A stretch of DNA of 64,000 nt from Hymenolepis diminuta (GCA_900708905.1 CAADRB010000024.1:1989138-2053137), one strand, 5' to 3'. Shown: positions 27,201 to 36,952, counted from the first letter of the stretch. Notes: generated from the letters alone by a model not told the origin. A program made the numbers and translations.

Positions 27201-30200
27201 AGTAGATTTGAAAAAAATAACATTCTGCGAATTTTCAGCTGAAACGGTCCGAAATGAACCTCATCTCCTGTTTGCTATTTGTTTACCTCTGTTTTTTTCT
27301 TATTCACTTTCGTAGCTCCTATTTTCCATGCTGAAATGAGCATGATAAAAATTTCACTTTTTGTCCGTTTTCTCGATGTTAATTAAGATTGTTACACAGT
27401 TCGTACTTACATTGTGGTGAGTAATGAGTTACTCTCTCGTTCAAAGCTCAGATAATTTGTTTTTAATCCAATATTTTACAAAAATGGAACATATTGACAC
27501 CGTATGAGGCTTTACTTGAAGTTCGAATTCTGCATGAACATTCCGCTCAATAATCTCTTAGGTGACACCTGTGACCTCGATTATGCATATCGATTCCTGA
27601 AGTTCCTTGCATCCATCCATCCTTAATGATCCGTCAGCAGCCTGGCGCTCGGGCAACTGATTTTCATTGTGTATGCAGTAACCTGGCGCCCTTTTGAATA
27701 ATTAAGCGCCTATAAATCTTACAGGGAGTTCCTTGTTAATCACCCTATATGTTGCACATCTCTTGATTTAAACCCTCAATTTTAACGGAAATGAGCCCAA
27801 AAATCGCTTATTTAGAGGCAATTTTTTATTTTAAATTTATACATAATTTGAATACCGAACAAACATGAGTCACATGGATCTCATCGATCAATGACGTAAC
27901 AGAATTTCCTCGATTTGAATAACACGTCTTATTTTTCTTCAAATAACTTCGGAGTACATCTTGTTTGAACTGATCAGTAATGTAGTGAGAATAGTACTTT
28001 CATCAGTTCAAAATTACCTTTAATTTGGCCTTGTATGGTCGTGTCGATTGTTAAGTCCACTAGGAACAGAAAATATGCATTTTGAAATGAAGTATTTATG
28101 ATTAAACCATCTATAGTTTATCAATACTTTGTATTCCTCTGCTCACCCTCATTATCGTGTTTGTTGATCTCAATTTCGGCTGCTTCAGCTATGAGATTTC
28201 AAGTGTTGTTTGATGTAACGAATTGCAAACAACGCACTTAATTCGGGCAAAATACGTGTTTACTTGTATTTATCACATCTTCGTATGCTGTGCACAATTC
28301 CAACTGTTGGGTGAGGAGGTAGTTGTGACGATGGCTGAGCCAATCATGCTCAGGTCATCATATTTTAAAGAAAGTTTATCAGGTGGTCAGGCTCTAGGAG
28401 GTTAAATATTACAATTCTTTTGTTTTTAAACCATGTCCCCATTCAAGTGTTATTTCAACATTTTGCTTTTGCATCAAAATAATATTTTTTTGCTTCTATT
28501 CGCAATGCCGAGTTAATTTAACTCCCATTTTTAGGCGGCTTTGTTTGATCAGTAGACGGAAGTTCCGGTGTCACCAAGATTTTTTGCAAACTCATATCCA
28601 GTTTCAGTTAACAAGGGTTTGCTAGTAGTCATTCTCTTCCAATTTATTTAATTACATCTCCCGAGTTGAATCCTTGCCGATTATTTAGTTCAAATTCTAC
28701 TTACTTTGGTTATTACGATCAGTCTTATTAAATTCCAGGTTATAAGTATCATTGAGACAAATTTTGAGTATTGAATTTAGTCTTTGAGCATTTTTGCGCC
28801 AGTGATATTAAAGGTCGATGTGCACATCTGCTAAGTCAGGAGTTACGAGATTAGTGCCTATCGGTTCACATTTAGTAATAATATGGGTGGTCAACCGCAT
28901 TCGATAATTTAAGAAGGGTTTCTCATGGCGGCTACTCCAGGATACCTTCCTTCAGTCTAAGTTAAGTGTGGATAATACTTCTCTTAAAGGGTTTGGGAAG
29001 TTTTTGGAGTCGTTAAAGACCTATAAAACCCTAGTTGACTTGTGTAGTTATTTGAAGGGACGAATTCTGGTACTTGCACAGGAAGATAATTCCGTAAATT
29101 CCTAGACCAAGACTCTGTAAAACATGACTAGTTGCAGAATAGGATTTCGCCTCCACCTGTGGGAAATGGTGGTTGCGTATTTGGATCAGCAGATTGTCAT
29201 TTCTGTGACTCAACACCTCTTCTCTGCCGCTTCCTCTACCCTCCTGTTAAGCTCTCAGCACAAACATGTGAAAATTGCATTAGAAGAAAAAGGAACGAAC
29301 CAGTGTGTAACTAAAGGTAAATCCCCTGTGACCATAATATTACTGCACATATAAGTTCATTTATTAATGAAGTGTAACCGTAGCTTGGAGGAATAGGATA
29401 GAGAAATTTGCCTAACTGTCACTCTTTCAGGCTTTTGCGAATTCTACCAAAATAAAGTTACAAAGAGACAGCGACTGTGACGTCGTCGATAGTTATTATT
29501 AAGAGAGAACAATAATGGCGTCCGCCTTAGAGCTGGTAATATGGAAATATACCATGTATATAAGAAACTTGAGCGCTTAGAAGAACAGAGAGAGTCTCGG
29601 TTTGGGAAAGTTTTATGATTACAGGAAATTGGTGAATAACTTTAAGCAATATTTAACGGTAGGTGTGGTATGACAGTTAAGATCTGCCAAAATCCAGATC
29701 TATCGTTGCTTATTCAACTATTTTAATAAAATCAGTCAAAAAGAATTGAACGCGAGTTTTACAATCAGAGAAGCTTCAGTATGTCTTCTCCTTATTCAAA
29801 ATGGATGAAATTTTGGATTCGCTCTTGAATCTCCTGTCTCTTTTAGATTGCATATTTTCCATATTTGCTTATCATCCCATTTGTTGCAGAACAGGCCGAA
29901 ATTCAATTTCATCAGTAATCTCTAAGTAAGTGTTAATTTTCACTCTTTCAGATCCTTGATATGGGTTCCTCTTTCATGGATGAGATCTTCCAGTGTCTCT
30001 CTGCCAAGACTGAAGGTTTAAACCTTCTTGATTCCGTCTCACCCTCTACTACCACTGAGACAAATTGCATAGCATCAGCGACTGCCAAACTGACCGTCAC
30101 TAGCTCAGAACCACCAAAACCGATTCAACAAACACCTTCTCCTCCACCGGAGTCGCAGAGAATGGAGACCAGACAGGCAGAAGAGAAACAGGCGTCGCCT

Positions 30201-33200
30201 TTGCCCTCTCCAATGCCGAAACCAGCTCGAAGTCGTGAGCTGACTCCGCTTGAAGAATCAAAACACAACGTTACCAATGGAGTGGATTCTTCGAAACGCC
30301 TGAGCGTTGATCGGACCAATGGGTAGATACTACTGCATGCAGTAATAACTTAAAGTAGCATTAATCCCCACGGTAAAGCGGCTTTAAGTATTTGACCATA
30401 TATGGCTTAGAAGCCCACTTGCGAAACAGATCCTCCCAAAGACTAACAGGATACAGCAGGCTTTTATATTTTTATAAGAGAGGGTATTTATAGTAATCGA
30501 AATAAAAGTCATTTATTTGAGTTACTTTATGGTAATATAAATATCATATAATTTGCAACAATTGCAGTTTGAAGACTGAAGTAAAATAAACCAGAAGAAA
30601 TTGGATAATTCCAGATCGATAGCCACCACAAATTTCAGTTTCCCATAAGTTTATAGACTCCTTCCGTGGAGAGATATCTGTTATTACATCTTAATGATAA
30701 ATAGAGTTGGGTATAGACTGTCTGCCAACTTATATAGTACCTTACCTAGATGGTATTTGCAACCGAGACGAAGTGCCACGCTTGTGCGCCATTCGACGCT
30801 GTGAGTCTCCTTTATTGCATGATCTTTTTTGTCTTTTAACAACTACTAACGAAAAGGGTCTTTGAATTTATCTTGAAATATTTGACATTGTTCCGTCGAT
30901 TGGTGCTTTTTGCATGTGAGTAATGAGTTGATTCGTTTGTTTCTTTGTTCTGTGTTTCTGGTGCCTGCTTTCATTCTCGAATGCGTTATGTCACCTTTTT
31001 ATCTTGATAAAAGTAGAGGATGTTCACAACTGTAGACTTTTCAGTCAACGACAGTCAATGTCGCAATAACTCCGTTCTCGATTTATTTATTTCTCGTGAC
31101 AGAGCAAAAAAGTTGTAAGACTTTTCTTCATGGGGAAATATCCAAACATATGGGAAGGGAAGATTCATTAGGAGGGAGTATGTATACTTTTAGGAGGTGT
31201 TGTTTAGGTAATAAGCGTGAGAGTGAGGGTATTAGGAGGATTCTACTTCATCGGAGCTCTAGTGCTCTTTGTCAAACCAAAGTTCGTTTAGATTTATCAC
31301 TTTTCATTATCTTGTTCTTCTTATGAAAAATTCAGATAACAAGCAGTTATATTTCCAATAATGCCCTGGAATGTTGTTGTTGATAACGTATTGATGGTTT
31401 ATTATTGCACTTACGATTTTGTTTTTTAAATCCTTGTCGGATACGAGCTTGTAAAGAAATGGTCAATGCAACCACTCTTCTTATATTTGCGCTGCCTGAT
31501 GTGTGCCTTCGTAAAGTTATTCCAAATTGAAATCTGCTCTACGAATGGGAGAGAAAAATGTTTCCATGTAAAAAGCGTTTGACACTTTTGTAGCTTTGAG
31601 TCAAAATGATCATATCATGGCGTATAGACGATTCATCCTCGTTTACATATGACATGCTGATTCTTATTTAAAGAGGGCATAATTCATTCATTCTTTTGGG
31701 TTAAGCTATTCTAGTGAATTGTATAAAACAACGTGTTTGGGTTGGATTGCCTAAAACCTCCCTAGTACCATTGATCCGCGCCATTTATCGATACGATCTT
31801 TCTCTGAAGTAGTTGGAAGCTGAAGGTTTACAAAGATTATGTGCTGGTGGTGTTTTTTTGTTTTGAATCCAACAGCAAAGTACCATTTGTTAATTTCATT
31901 TGGTTTGGTTTCCGTTCAACTGTTCTTTTTCACTTGCATGTATGCAGTTGTGTTGAGTACTAAAACACGAACGTGATTGAGTTAACAAATTTGCAAGTTT
32001 AAATAGAGAACCTCTTCAATTTCAGTTTTAATTTTCCATTTCGTTCCTTTTCTTCTTTCAGAGATCGATATGAACGCTCAAATTCCGCTGGAGTCAACGG
32101 CAACCTCATTGGCAGTCACACTTCCCTAATCGATACCACCTCCTCCCCGTTTCATCGGGGTCGTGCCGACAATGATCGAAGCTCAAACGGCACTGGAGGT
32201 ACCAACGACGGAAATAACACCACAAGTGGTCGCCCTTTTATGAACGCCACGAGCACTCTGACTCGGGCCTTCAGAAAATCTAGCGCTTCACTCTCTCGAC
32301 GACCCGACAAAGCCCCTTCAGCTCTCTCCCTTGAACAGTCCTCCTCAACCACTAATCAGATGCCACCTATCAAAGGACGTCTTGAAGGTGGTGCAGGTGG
32401 AAAATCGAAGAGGCCTATTATCAGTGGGCCTGTAATGATCAGTAATCCTACTCTTGGTAAGGATATTTATCGATTTTAGGCATTTGCTTTCTTAAATCAT
32501 TTGGAACTTCATCACAAAATAAATGGTCGTGTTTTTTGCATGTATTGCTCTAAGAATTCACTACCATCATTGCGCTCGAAAAGCTGGGTTCCGAACGCTA
32601 GGGAGGAGGAATAACTTAGATCTTTATGGAGAACTAATTTACTCTCGCCCTGTTTATTATTGATACTTTTTCTGGTTTCACCAGTGTTCGCATGAACTTT
32701 AGATAAATATTATTATCTGATAATCCCTAAGAGTGCTCTAAAGAGCACTTTTTAATCTTGGATGAACTGGTTACGGAAGGGATTTCATTCTGTATAAGTC
32801 ATTGAATCGGACTTCGCCTAGTGCCCATCGACATTTCTATTGTAAAGAGACTGTAGATGTTTCATAATCAACCAAAGATGAAGTCTCCCCCGTTGAGGCT
32901 TGGTAACGGCATTTTCTAAATGCATATCTTAGATTATCTCCTCGCTAGTCAACTTTACCTATCGGTATCAGCTGCCATCGTGAAGTGATTATATTAAACC
33001 AATGCCTCCATGAAAACACCCAATTATTCTAATCCCTCCCTTGAAGTGGTATCAGTGTTTTAATTTCCACTCTGGGAATTGTATCTTTGGGATCTTAGAA
33101 GTTAATACTATCTAAAATGCATATGCGAGGACATCATTTTGAGAAACTAGGAAGAAATTAATCAATATTAATTCCTATCTTTGTTTCAGTAACTGGTGTT

Positions 33201-35520
33201 TCCGTGACGTCCATTATCTCTGAAGGCACAACCACTGGCGCCGTTTCCACACCACCTTCCTCCTCTTCCCCCTCACTCCGCGGCGGAAATAGTCGGGGAT
33301 CTTCTATAACAACCATATCCTCCCCTCTGTCCTTGGGTCAAGGTTCTCAGAGAACTCCCGGAGGTCAGACAACTCCAGTAACTACCACCTCGACCACAAC
33401 TCCCTCCATTTCTCCTGCACCTTCTACAAGCTCTCTGGCCACTTCGAGTACTTCCTCATCAAACTTAGGACTCCATCAGCACTACCCTACTTCGACAACG
33501 ACTGGAAGGATCCATGGAACTAATAATACAACGACAACAGGATGGGTTACAGCAGGTGGTGCTGGACTCCGAGCGTTGAGAGATCGTGGTGAATTGGTAT
33601 TCAGGGCTCCGGCTACAGTTGGAGGCGTTGGCGGAACGGGTAGACGAACGAGAGTTAATCAGGGAGTGTCGGGAAGTGGGGAATATCAGCCAAGGTAAAA
33701 ATCGAATGTCTTACTGATATCGACTTAAGTATGATACATTATTTTAATAATAATCGCATATTTATAGCACATGTAATACTATTTTGACAAGCGGATGCAT
33801 AACTTTAAGGTTGCAGTTTCGAGAAAAGGTAGGGAGATCAATTTGGAATTTTTCATTCAATTATCGCTCAACCCATGTTGAAGTGTGCTCTTTTTTCACA
33901 TCATTTCTAAAACTCTTCATCCATCTGCTGGATACATCATCCCAAAGTCACTGGAAGATGGATTGGAATGTTAGCCTTGATGAAATCCTAAGTGACGTCA
34001 TGGAGCCTCCCTGGTAAGGGATTTAATTTCTACTACCCCTTATATTAGCTTTCTGTTTCTGGCAAACATTCGCATACAATTGACAGCCTGACATTTCATT
34101 GTTATTGTGCAAATTTGTTGTCCATTTTAACCATGACAGACCGGTCAGACCAAACTGCGTCAGTGTTCCTCCTAGATCTCATTGGTGCCCGCTATCTCGA
34201 AAGAACCTTTGAGGTAAAGGACCTAGAGGGACGTCATTAGCAGCACAAGGTCGAAAACTTCTTGGTAGGTCGAGGCCTAGTGATAAGATTTCCCGGAGCA
34301 ACCCTCTTAGCAGGTTCTGTTAGGCAATGAATGGCCGATTATTCATTTTGGTTCCTTTCTCGATTTCATTTTGAGTCATTTGACTTGCGCCTAGTTTATA
34401 ATGACCTTTCTACCTATTATTGTCGCTTAGATCTATTGGTATCACCTCTGGCGGCACACTAGATCGAGGGATTCGGCCACAACTGCCCATTTGTCCAGCT
34501 ACCGTCACCTTGCCTCGTCGCACAAATCATTTCGGGTTTGTTTGATAACTTGTTAGCAAGTTTGTCGGTGTGTGCGTGCGTTCGTACGTTTGAGTGATTG
34601 ATTACTCATTGGTGCGCCTGCCTGTGATGATGCATTTTCTAACTAACTCCGCGCATGTGTATTCGCTCGTCATTGTGCGTTGTGTATACGCACCCTCCTT
34701 ATTGGCTTGTTATGGTGCTACCGTTTGCATTTGAGTGCGTGCATGCCTCCTCTTTAACCAACTACTTCCTTGCTGCATTAAACAACTCTGATATGCGCGG
34801 TGCACACAATCCGGACTTTTTTAATCCTGAGGCAAAGCTTTATAATTTACCCTTGCGTTGCGCTGTATTGCATCGATTTTTGCTCCAGCTTTAGAGACCG
34901 CCGCATTCATTTTCTAACCTCACGCCTGGTGGTAATGATATGCTTCTCCTCTTCACCAAAGTTTAGAACTTAAAATAGCCTTCTATAAATAGATGTTTAG
35001 CAAAAACAGCATCTCGCAAAATCTAGCATTTTATTTGAGCATGGGACTATTTGCGTATTCCTACTACTTCCTGGTTCATTTTTTAGTTTACGGGACCGAA
35101 GTAATGTAGATACGAGTGAAACCAATGGGAACTCGGTCCGAATAAGTTCGTATTCAACTCAGGAACGCGTTATCGACCAGGTTGCAAGCAATCACCTCCC
35201 TTCTCAATCGTCTTCTGTTGTTACTCCAACTGCTCTGGATGATTACTCACTCATTCCTCCTCCTGCTGTAGAAAGTCAGATTCAAAGGAAGGTGCCATCC
35301 CCGACTTCTGGAGGTAGAGATTTCGTTACGTGAATTAATTGTGGCTTATTCTTCACTTTGCAGTTATTTAAACCTTTCTTGTTTTTTTTTCTGTCCAGCT
35401 GATTCTTCAACCGAACAGGCGACGAGTTCTTCAAGCGCTGGGCTGTCGGAGGAACTTCTGAGTTTCTGGGGCTCCGAATTTGCCAGTCTTTTAGGATCAA
35501 GCGCATCCGCGTCGACATAG
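3129..35520 (+). CDS. TNK2-like: ACK/TNK2-family non-receptor tyrosine kinase, gene span (5' incomplete)
   Basis: In this family, CDC42-GTP binds the CRIB motif and the kinase phosphorylates tyrosines in receptor signalling and endocytosis. The longest in-frame model joins 17 exons: 3129-3266, 5763-5978, 16380-16562, 16642-16833, 18129-18492, 20796-21015, 21426-21613, 21828-21869, 22774-22929, 23577-23662, 24280-24519, 29952-30322, 32062-32456, 33190-33694, 34431-34535, 35087-35313 and 35399-35520. They sum to 3750 nt (1249 residues plus stop), with every junction GT/AG and in phase. Domains in the visible product: SAM C-terminal half about 1-40; kinase about 98-372 (Gly loop 109-114, Lys135, Glu152, HRD Asp230, DFG Asp248); SH3 about 422-464; CRIB 531-545; then a Ser/Thr/Pro/Gly-rich tail. 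The order SAM-kinase-SH3-CRIB is diagnostic of ACK. The start codon and N-terminal half of SAM were not found in 1-3128. The human-type C-terminal UBA was not recognised. Confidence 0.93.
4470..5430 (-). pseudogene. Tc1/mariner-superfamily transposase, decayed
   Basis: Read on the - strand, fragments in changing frames match a mariner-type transposase. At 5424-5227 lies an N-terminal DNA-binding part (start MKKHAVILS, ending [10 protein letters not shown]). The catalytic region includes [17 protein letters not shown] at about 4725-4660 (the Q-x-D-S-x-x-x-H block with its Asp) and [14 protein letters not shown] at about 4600-4560 (family S-P-D-L-N-P-L-D-Y-Y-V-W). Several stops and frameshifts, and changes in the last block, make it non-functional. 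It lies antisense in a kinase intron. Exact subfamily not assigned. Confidence 0.8.
5500..5517 (-). repeat. Probable terminal inverted repeat of the mariner remnant
   Basis: Read on the - strand it is TATACAGGATGCCCAAT, the kind of end (ACAGGATGCCC next to TA) seen in mariner-like elements. It lies about 80 bases before the transposase start. I could not find the opposite end near 4300-4480, so the element may be truncated there. Confidence 0.5.
5763..5978 (+). CDS. TNK2-like: ACK kinase exon: linker and glycine-rich loop
   Basis: 72 codons, phase 0 to phase 0, after a TTTCAG acceptor and before GTGAGT. It encodes a Ser/Pro-rich SAM-kinase linker, then the first kinase strands ending in [10 protein letters not shown], the nucleotide-binding loop. 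An overlapping open frame beginning at 5722 is a shadow: only the frame in phase with the flanking exons gives kinase sequence. Confidence 0.93.
9430..9525 (-). repeat. SINE body fragment
   Basis: The reverse complement reads GGAGTGGCCGACCATACTGG, then TTAAGTCTGGC and CAGTTTCTCACCAGAGAGAC. It matches the body of the copy at 51595-51800 (GTCTGGCC, then GTCTCTCACCAGGGGGTCTC). Confidence 0.55.
11575..11665 (+). repeat. SINE 3' fragment
   Basis: It contains TTTCTCAACTGAC followed by CTACCCTAAGATGAGTGTTG and ATACTTCTCC, matching the tail of the other copies (for example 28885-29005). Confidence 0.45.
13815..13935 (+). repeat. SINE body fragment
   Basis: It reads GGAGTGACCGCACTGGTTAA and CTCTGGTTAG, then a GGTCTCAATTAG-like segment, colinear with the 9430-9525 copy. 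Divergent. Confidence 0.4.
15820..15965 (+). repeat. SINE body and tail fragment
   Basis: It contains GGAATGGCCACCCGCAGTGG and, further on, CTGTCCAAGATGAGTATTGG, the same order of blocks as in the 51595-51800 copy (GGCCAACCACA, then TATCCAAGATGAGTGCTG). It ends about 415 bases before the VAVK exon. Confidence 0.45.
16380..16562 (+). CDS. TNK2-like: ACK kinase exon: VAVK lysine and C-helix
   Basis: 61 codons, phase 0 to phase 0. It encodes the VAVKVL strand with the ATP-anchoring lysine (residue 135) and the C-helix ([15 protein letters not shown]) with the partner glutamate (152). It ends before the hinge. The acceptor is CCTCCTAG and the donor GTAAGT. A 10.4 kb intron separates it from the glycine-loop exon. 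Confidence 0.95.
16642..16833 (+). CDS. TNK2-like: ACK kinase exon: hinge and catalytic loop
   Basis: 64 codons, phase 0 to phase 0. It starts at the hinge (VTELAP, threonine gatekeeper at 181, as in human ACK) and contains the tyrosine-kinase catalytic loop HRDLAARN, with the base Asp at 230. The donor is GTATGT. Only 79 bases separate it from the previous exon. Confidence 0.95.
16834..18128 (+). other. Kinase intron, T-rich
   Basis: 1.3 kb, strongly T-rich on the + strand. Open frames at 17216-17548 and 17607-17795 are hydrophobic strings caused by that composition. Nothing else seen. Confidence 0.75.
18129..18492 (+). CDS. TNK2-like: ACK kinase exon: DFG, activation loop and C-lobe
   Basis: 364 nt, entering in phase 0 and leaving in phase 1. 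It encodes KIGDFGLSR, an activation loop with two adjacent tyrosines (SYYK), WCALEAI at the APE position, [17 protein letters not shown] and the C-lobe arginine segment SRPTF. The donor GTAAAT after 18492 is chosen because G plus AA of the next exon restores the frame and continues the last kinase helix ([12 protein letters not shown]). Reading on to 18617 would leave the homology. The APE Pro is replaced by Leu. Confidence 0.94.
18493..20795 (+). other. Kinase intron
   Basis: 2.3 kb. It contains an unexplained 102-codon open frame (18596-18904, + strand) and a plausible but unused splice-flanked segment at 20245-20313. No domain recognised in either. Confidence 0.7.
20796..21015 (+). CDS. 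TNK2-like: ACK kinase exon: kinase end and first half of SH3
   Basis: 220 nt, phase 1 in and phase 2 out, after TTCTTTAG and before GTAAGT. It finishes the kinase C-lobe, then gives a polar linker and the first SH3 strands ([16 protein letters not shown]), equivalent to KLHIQMNDVITVIEG of human ACK. Confidence 0.9.
21426..21613 (+). CDS. TNK2-like: ACK kinase exon: second half of SH3
   Basis: 188 nt, phase 2 in and phase 1 out. It encodes DPELWKVA...[12 protein letters not shown]: the SH3 tryptophan strand and the ligand-groove G-Y-I-P-x-N segment, followed by a basic Ser/Arg tail. The acceptor is GTTTGCAG and the donor GTGAGT. Confidence 0.9.
21828..21869 (+). CDS. TNK2-like: ACK kinase micro-exon
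   Basis: 42 nt between TTATAG and GTAAGT, phase 1 in and phase 1 out, so it adds 14 codons and can be skipped without a frame change. The product is a short Gly/Ser segment ([14 protein letters not shown]) between SH3 and CRIB. Supported only by splice sites and phase. Confidence 0.7.
22774..22929 (+). CDS. TNK2-like: ACK kinase exon: CRIB motif
   Basis: 156 nt, phase 1 in and phase 1 out. Bases 22821-22865 encode [15 protein letters not shown], a full match to the CRIB pattern I-S-x-P-x(2-4)-F-x-H-x-x-H-V-G that binds CDC42-GTP (human ACK has ISQPLQNSFIHTGHGD). An acidic patch of Asp and Glu follows. This exon is the strongest sign that the gene is ACK and not another SAM or SH3 kinase. Confidence 0.93.
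23577..23662 (+). CDS. TNK2-like: ACK kinase tail exon
   Basis: 86 nt, phase 1 in and phase 0 out, between GATTCCAG and GTAATT. It encodes a Ser-rich linker ([20 protein letters not shown]). There is no domain; it is supported by phase with the CRIB exon before and the polyproline exon after. Confidence 0.8.
24280..24519 (+). CDS. TNK2-like: ACK kinase tail exon: basophilic site and polyproline stretch
   Basis: 80 codons, phase 0 to phase 0, acceptor ATTTCAG and donor GTGAGT. It begins RSSRRSSVG, a likely basophilic kinase site, and contains [11 protein letters not shown], a probable SH3 or WW ligand like the proline-rich tail of other ACKs. Its phase-0 donor fits three downstream acceptors (24624, 29138 and 29952), so it may be the branch point for alternative 3' ends. 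Confidence 0.85.
24624..24702 (+). CDS. TNK2-like: ACK kinase, probable alternative exon
   Basis: 79 nt, phase 0 in and phase 1 out (26 codons plus one base), after TTATTCAG and before GTGTGC. The product reads [20 protein letters not shown] and on. Its outgoing phase does not fit the exon at 29952, where it would give an immediate stop. It does fit the exon at 24888. I therefore place it on a short isoform. Confidence 0.55.
24888..24937 (+). CDS. TNK2-like: ACK kinase, probable alternative terminal exon (short form)
   Basis: It follows a long pyrimidine tract and CTACAG, a strong acceptor. Spliced from 24702 in phase 1, it encodes [16 protein letters not shown] and then TGA at 24935-24937. 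A possible AATAAA poly(A) signal lies at 25063-25068. If real, it gives a kinase that keeps SAM, kinase, SH3, CRIB and polyproline but lacks the 575-residue long tail. Confidence 0.5.
25063..25068 (+). terminator. Possible poly(A) signal of the short kinase transcript
   Basis: AATAAA 126 bases after the stop of the short terminal exon. The hexamer is common by chance in AT-rich DNA; its position is the only support. Confidence 0.35.
28885..29005 (+). repeat. SINE body and tail fragment
   Basis: GGGTGGTCAACCGCATTCG, then GGGTTTCTCATGG, then CAGTCTAAGTTAAGTGTGG and ATACTTCTC match the 11575-11665 and 51595-51800 copies in order. It ends about 130 bases before the cysteine-rich candidate exon. 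Confidence 0.5.
29138..29314 (+). CDS. Possible alternative terminal exon, cysteine-rich
   Basis: In phase 0 after a GCAG acceptor, 58 codons run to TAA at 29312-29314. The product is rich in cysteines ([20 protein letters not shown], later [10 protein letters not shown]), with C-x2-C pairs that could bind zinc. It joins in frame to the exon ending at 24519. The acceptor has a poor pyrimidine tract, and a second frame across the same bases is also open to a donor at 29319. I do not recognise a family. Confidence 0.25.
   Translation, partial: NRISPPPVGNGGCVFGSADCHFCDSTPLLCRFLYPPVKLSAQTCENCIRRKRNEPVCN
29952..30322 (+). CDS. TNK2-like: ACK kinase tail exon: EIFQ motif
   Basis: 371 nt, phase 0 in and phase 2 out, after CTTTCAG and before GTAGAT. 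The start of the product ([12 protein letters not shown]) resembles the AEIFQALQQEC segment of human ACK, which lies in the region shared with MIG6. A Pro/Ser/Thr/Glu-rich stretch follows. This match shows that the downstream exons belong to the kinase and not to a separate gene. Confidence 0.85.
32062..32456 (+). CDS. TNK2-like: ACK kinase tail exon, Ser/Asn/Gly-rich
   Basis: 395 nt, phase 2 in and phase 1 out, acceptor TTTCAG and donor GTAAGG. It encodes low-complexity sequence with Asn-Gly-Thr runs and a basic segment ([16 protein letters not shown]) containing likely basophilic phosphorylation sites. No domain is seen. Confidence 0.82.
33190..33694 (+). CDS. TNK2-like: ACK kinase tail exon, Ser/Thr/Gly-rich
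   Basis: 505 nt, phase 1 in and phase 2 out, after TTTCAG and before GTAAAA. The product is dominated by Ser, Thr, Gly and Pro (for example [20 protein letters not shown]) and then turns Arg/Gly-rich. It is presumably disordered. It is long and open in only this frame, which supports coding. Confidence 0.85.
34431..34535 (+). CDS. TNK2-like: ACK kinase tail exon
   Basis: 105 nt, phase 2 in and phase 2 out, after TCGCTTAG and before GTTTGT. It continues the previous exon in frame ([20 protein letters not shown] and on). Its length is a multiple of three, so it could be skipped without a frame change. The donor is not a consensus one. Confidence 0.7.
35087..35313 (+). CDS. TNK2-like: ACK kinase tail exon
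   Basis: 227 nt, phase 2 in and phase 1 out, acceptor TTTTTTAG and donor GTAGAG. It encodes a polar Ser-rich segment ending in [14 protein letters not shown], with a tyrosine next to a polyproline. Its phase-1 donor fits both the exon at 35399 and that at 36953. Confidence 0.8.
35399..35520 (+). CDS. TNK2-like: ACK kinase last exon (main model)
   Basis: 122 nt after a T-rich tract and GTCCAG, phase 1 in, ending at TAG 35518-35520. The product ends [20 protein letters not shown] and a short Ser/Ala/Thr tail. The last part may form an amphipathic helix, but it is not recognisably the UBA of human ACK. Confidence 0.8.
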
Positions 35521-35591
35521 ATCTCTAATTTGATTGGTTAGTTTGTGTAGCCGCTCTGTATTTTCGAAACTCGGTGTTCCGTTAATTACTA

Positions 35592-35597
35592 AATAAA
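35592..35597 (+). terminator. Possible poly(A) signal of the long kinase transcript
   Basis: AATAAA 72 bases after the stop codon of the last exon. The placement is plausible, but other A-rich hexamers are common here. Confidence 0.4.
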
Positions 35598-36952
35598 TGT
35601 TTAGTAGGGAACAAATTATAGATAGGGCAATATAGAATAGAAGGGTATAAGGGCCCACAAGAGTATGCAATATATAACATTTTAAAGGTACATGGTAATT
35701 TAGATGGATCATTTTTAAGCACCATGAGTTTTTCGTCCAGTATATTTGGAATTCTAGCTTCTCACTGGATCAGTATGCGCCCATGTTGGCCCGCCTGCTA
35801 GCTAGGGCTTGCACACTGGCTGACGATGTTGCTTACTCAGCCTACTTCTAATTACTCCGTAGCAGATTGATTTGTGACCTACTAAATATTTTGTGGTATA
35901 CTTAATTGACAAACCCACATCCATTTAATCACGTGAGAAAATCACCTGATACTCAAGTGCTTCTGAGCCGCAAAGTGTATAGAATCATGATTGATTCGTG
36001 TTACGCTGTTTCACTTATCAGCGCCTTCCGAACGCTTTGTTGTTTTTAGAACCTTGCCAAGTTCTCATTATTCCAAATTGATGAGTCTGCTTTGACAGTC
36101 TAGTGGAGAATTATTTTCTTTCCTGGGTTAAAGTAGTCATTATATAAGACAGTCTGATGATTGTCCACTCCCAAGGAAGTTAATTAATTGATTTTACTTC
36201 AGTTACTGTTATTAAATATCTTTAAATCGAGCTCGACATTCTTTTTAGCATTCCTTGCTAAGACGAAGACTTGTTTAATTGAAATCAAGGGGGAATTGGC
36301 GTTGAATTATCATCAATTTTAATTGAAATGAGAACTTCATGAAAAAGAGGAAATTGTTTGTTCAATCCCTGTTCAATTCAGTCTATTAAATTGTTTTCAA
36401 ATCATGAGAACACCACGAACTGTTTGTCTGAGAAGAAACCCATTATCGTGTTGATTTTTCCATAAATGATACGATAATCAGAATAAATGTTCGGAACGTC
36501 CTTAGAATTCTGAATGTTTGTTTTTTGAACCGAAGTTCTGTAATGAATAGTTCAATTTATTTCTCGGTTAGGATTTGCTAAATAAAGTCCCAGAAATGGA
36601 TTCAAGAGTTGCTTCAGTATTGTGCGTACCACTCGACGAGATTATCTAAATTCACTGTACGCTATTTAGGAGAGTTTTGCCGAATAGGTCCACGCTTAAA
36701 GAACTCCAATTTGGAGCGAATTAGATTGAGCATTCTGTCTTGTAGTTTTTTGTAATGATCGGAACCAAAAGCCGCTTAAATTCGTTAAGTAAGTGTCAAC
36801 CAATAGGGTGACAAGTCTGTGCCACATGACGCAATATTTACGTATTCATGCGATTTAACGCACACTGCACAGGCGGCGATAAAATCCATGCAATTTGTTA
36901 TTTTTCCTTCTAAACTTTGAAGAATAATTTACCTATCTCTTTCTCTTTTCAG

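Larger units (their letters stand above)
24938..29951 (+). other. 5 kb kinase intron or 3' end of the short form
   Basis: It lies between the short-form terminal exon and the EIFQ exon. It holds the possible poly(A) signal at 25063, a SINE copy at 28885-29005 and the cysteine-rich candidate exon at 29138-29314. The rest is AT-rich with no supported gene. Confidence 0.65.
30323..35086 (+). other. Kinase introns between tail exons
   Basis: Introns 30323-32061, 32457-33189, 33695-34430 and 34536-35086. Open frames at 31096-31326, 33784-34017 and 34655-34894 have no domain and no phase-compatible splice sites. A segment at 34141-34212 has good splice signals but ends in an in-frame TGA. Confidence 0.65.

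Noticed and set aside
34141..34212. Extra tail exon after a GACAG acceptor
   Set aside because: In the phase set by the exon ending at 33694 it reaches TGA just before its good donor. Skipping to 34431 keeps the frame.
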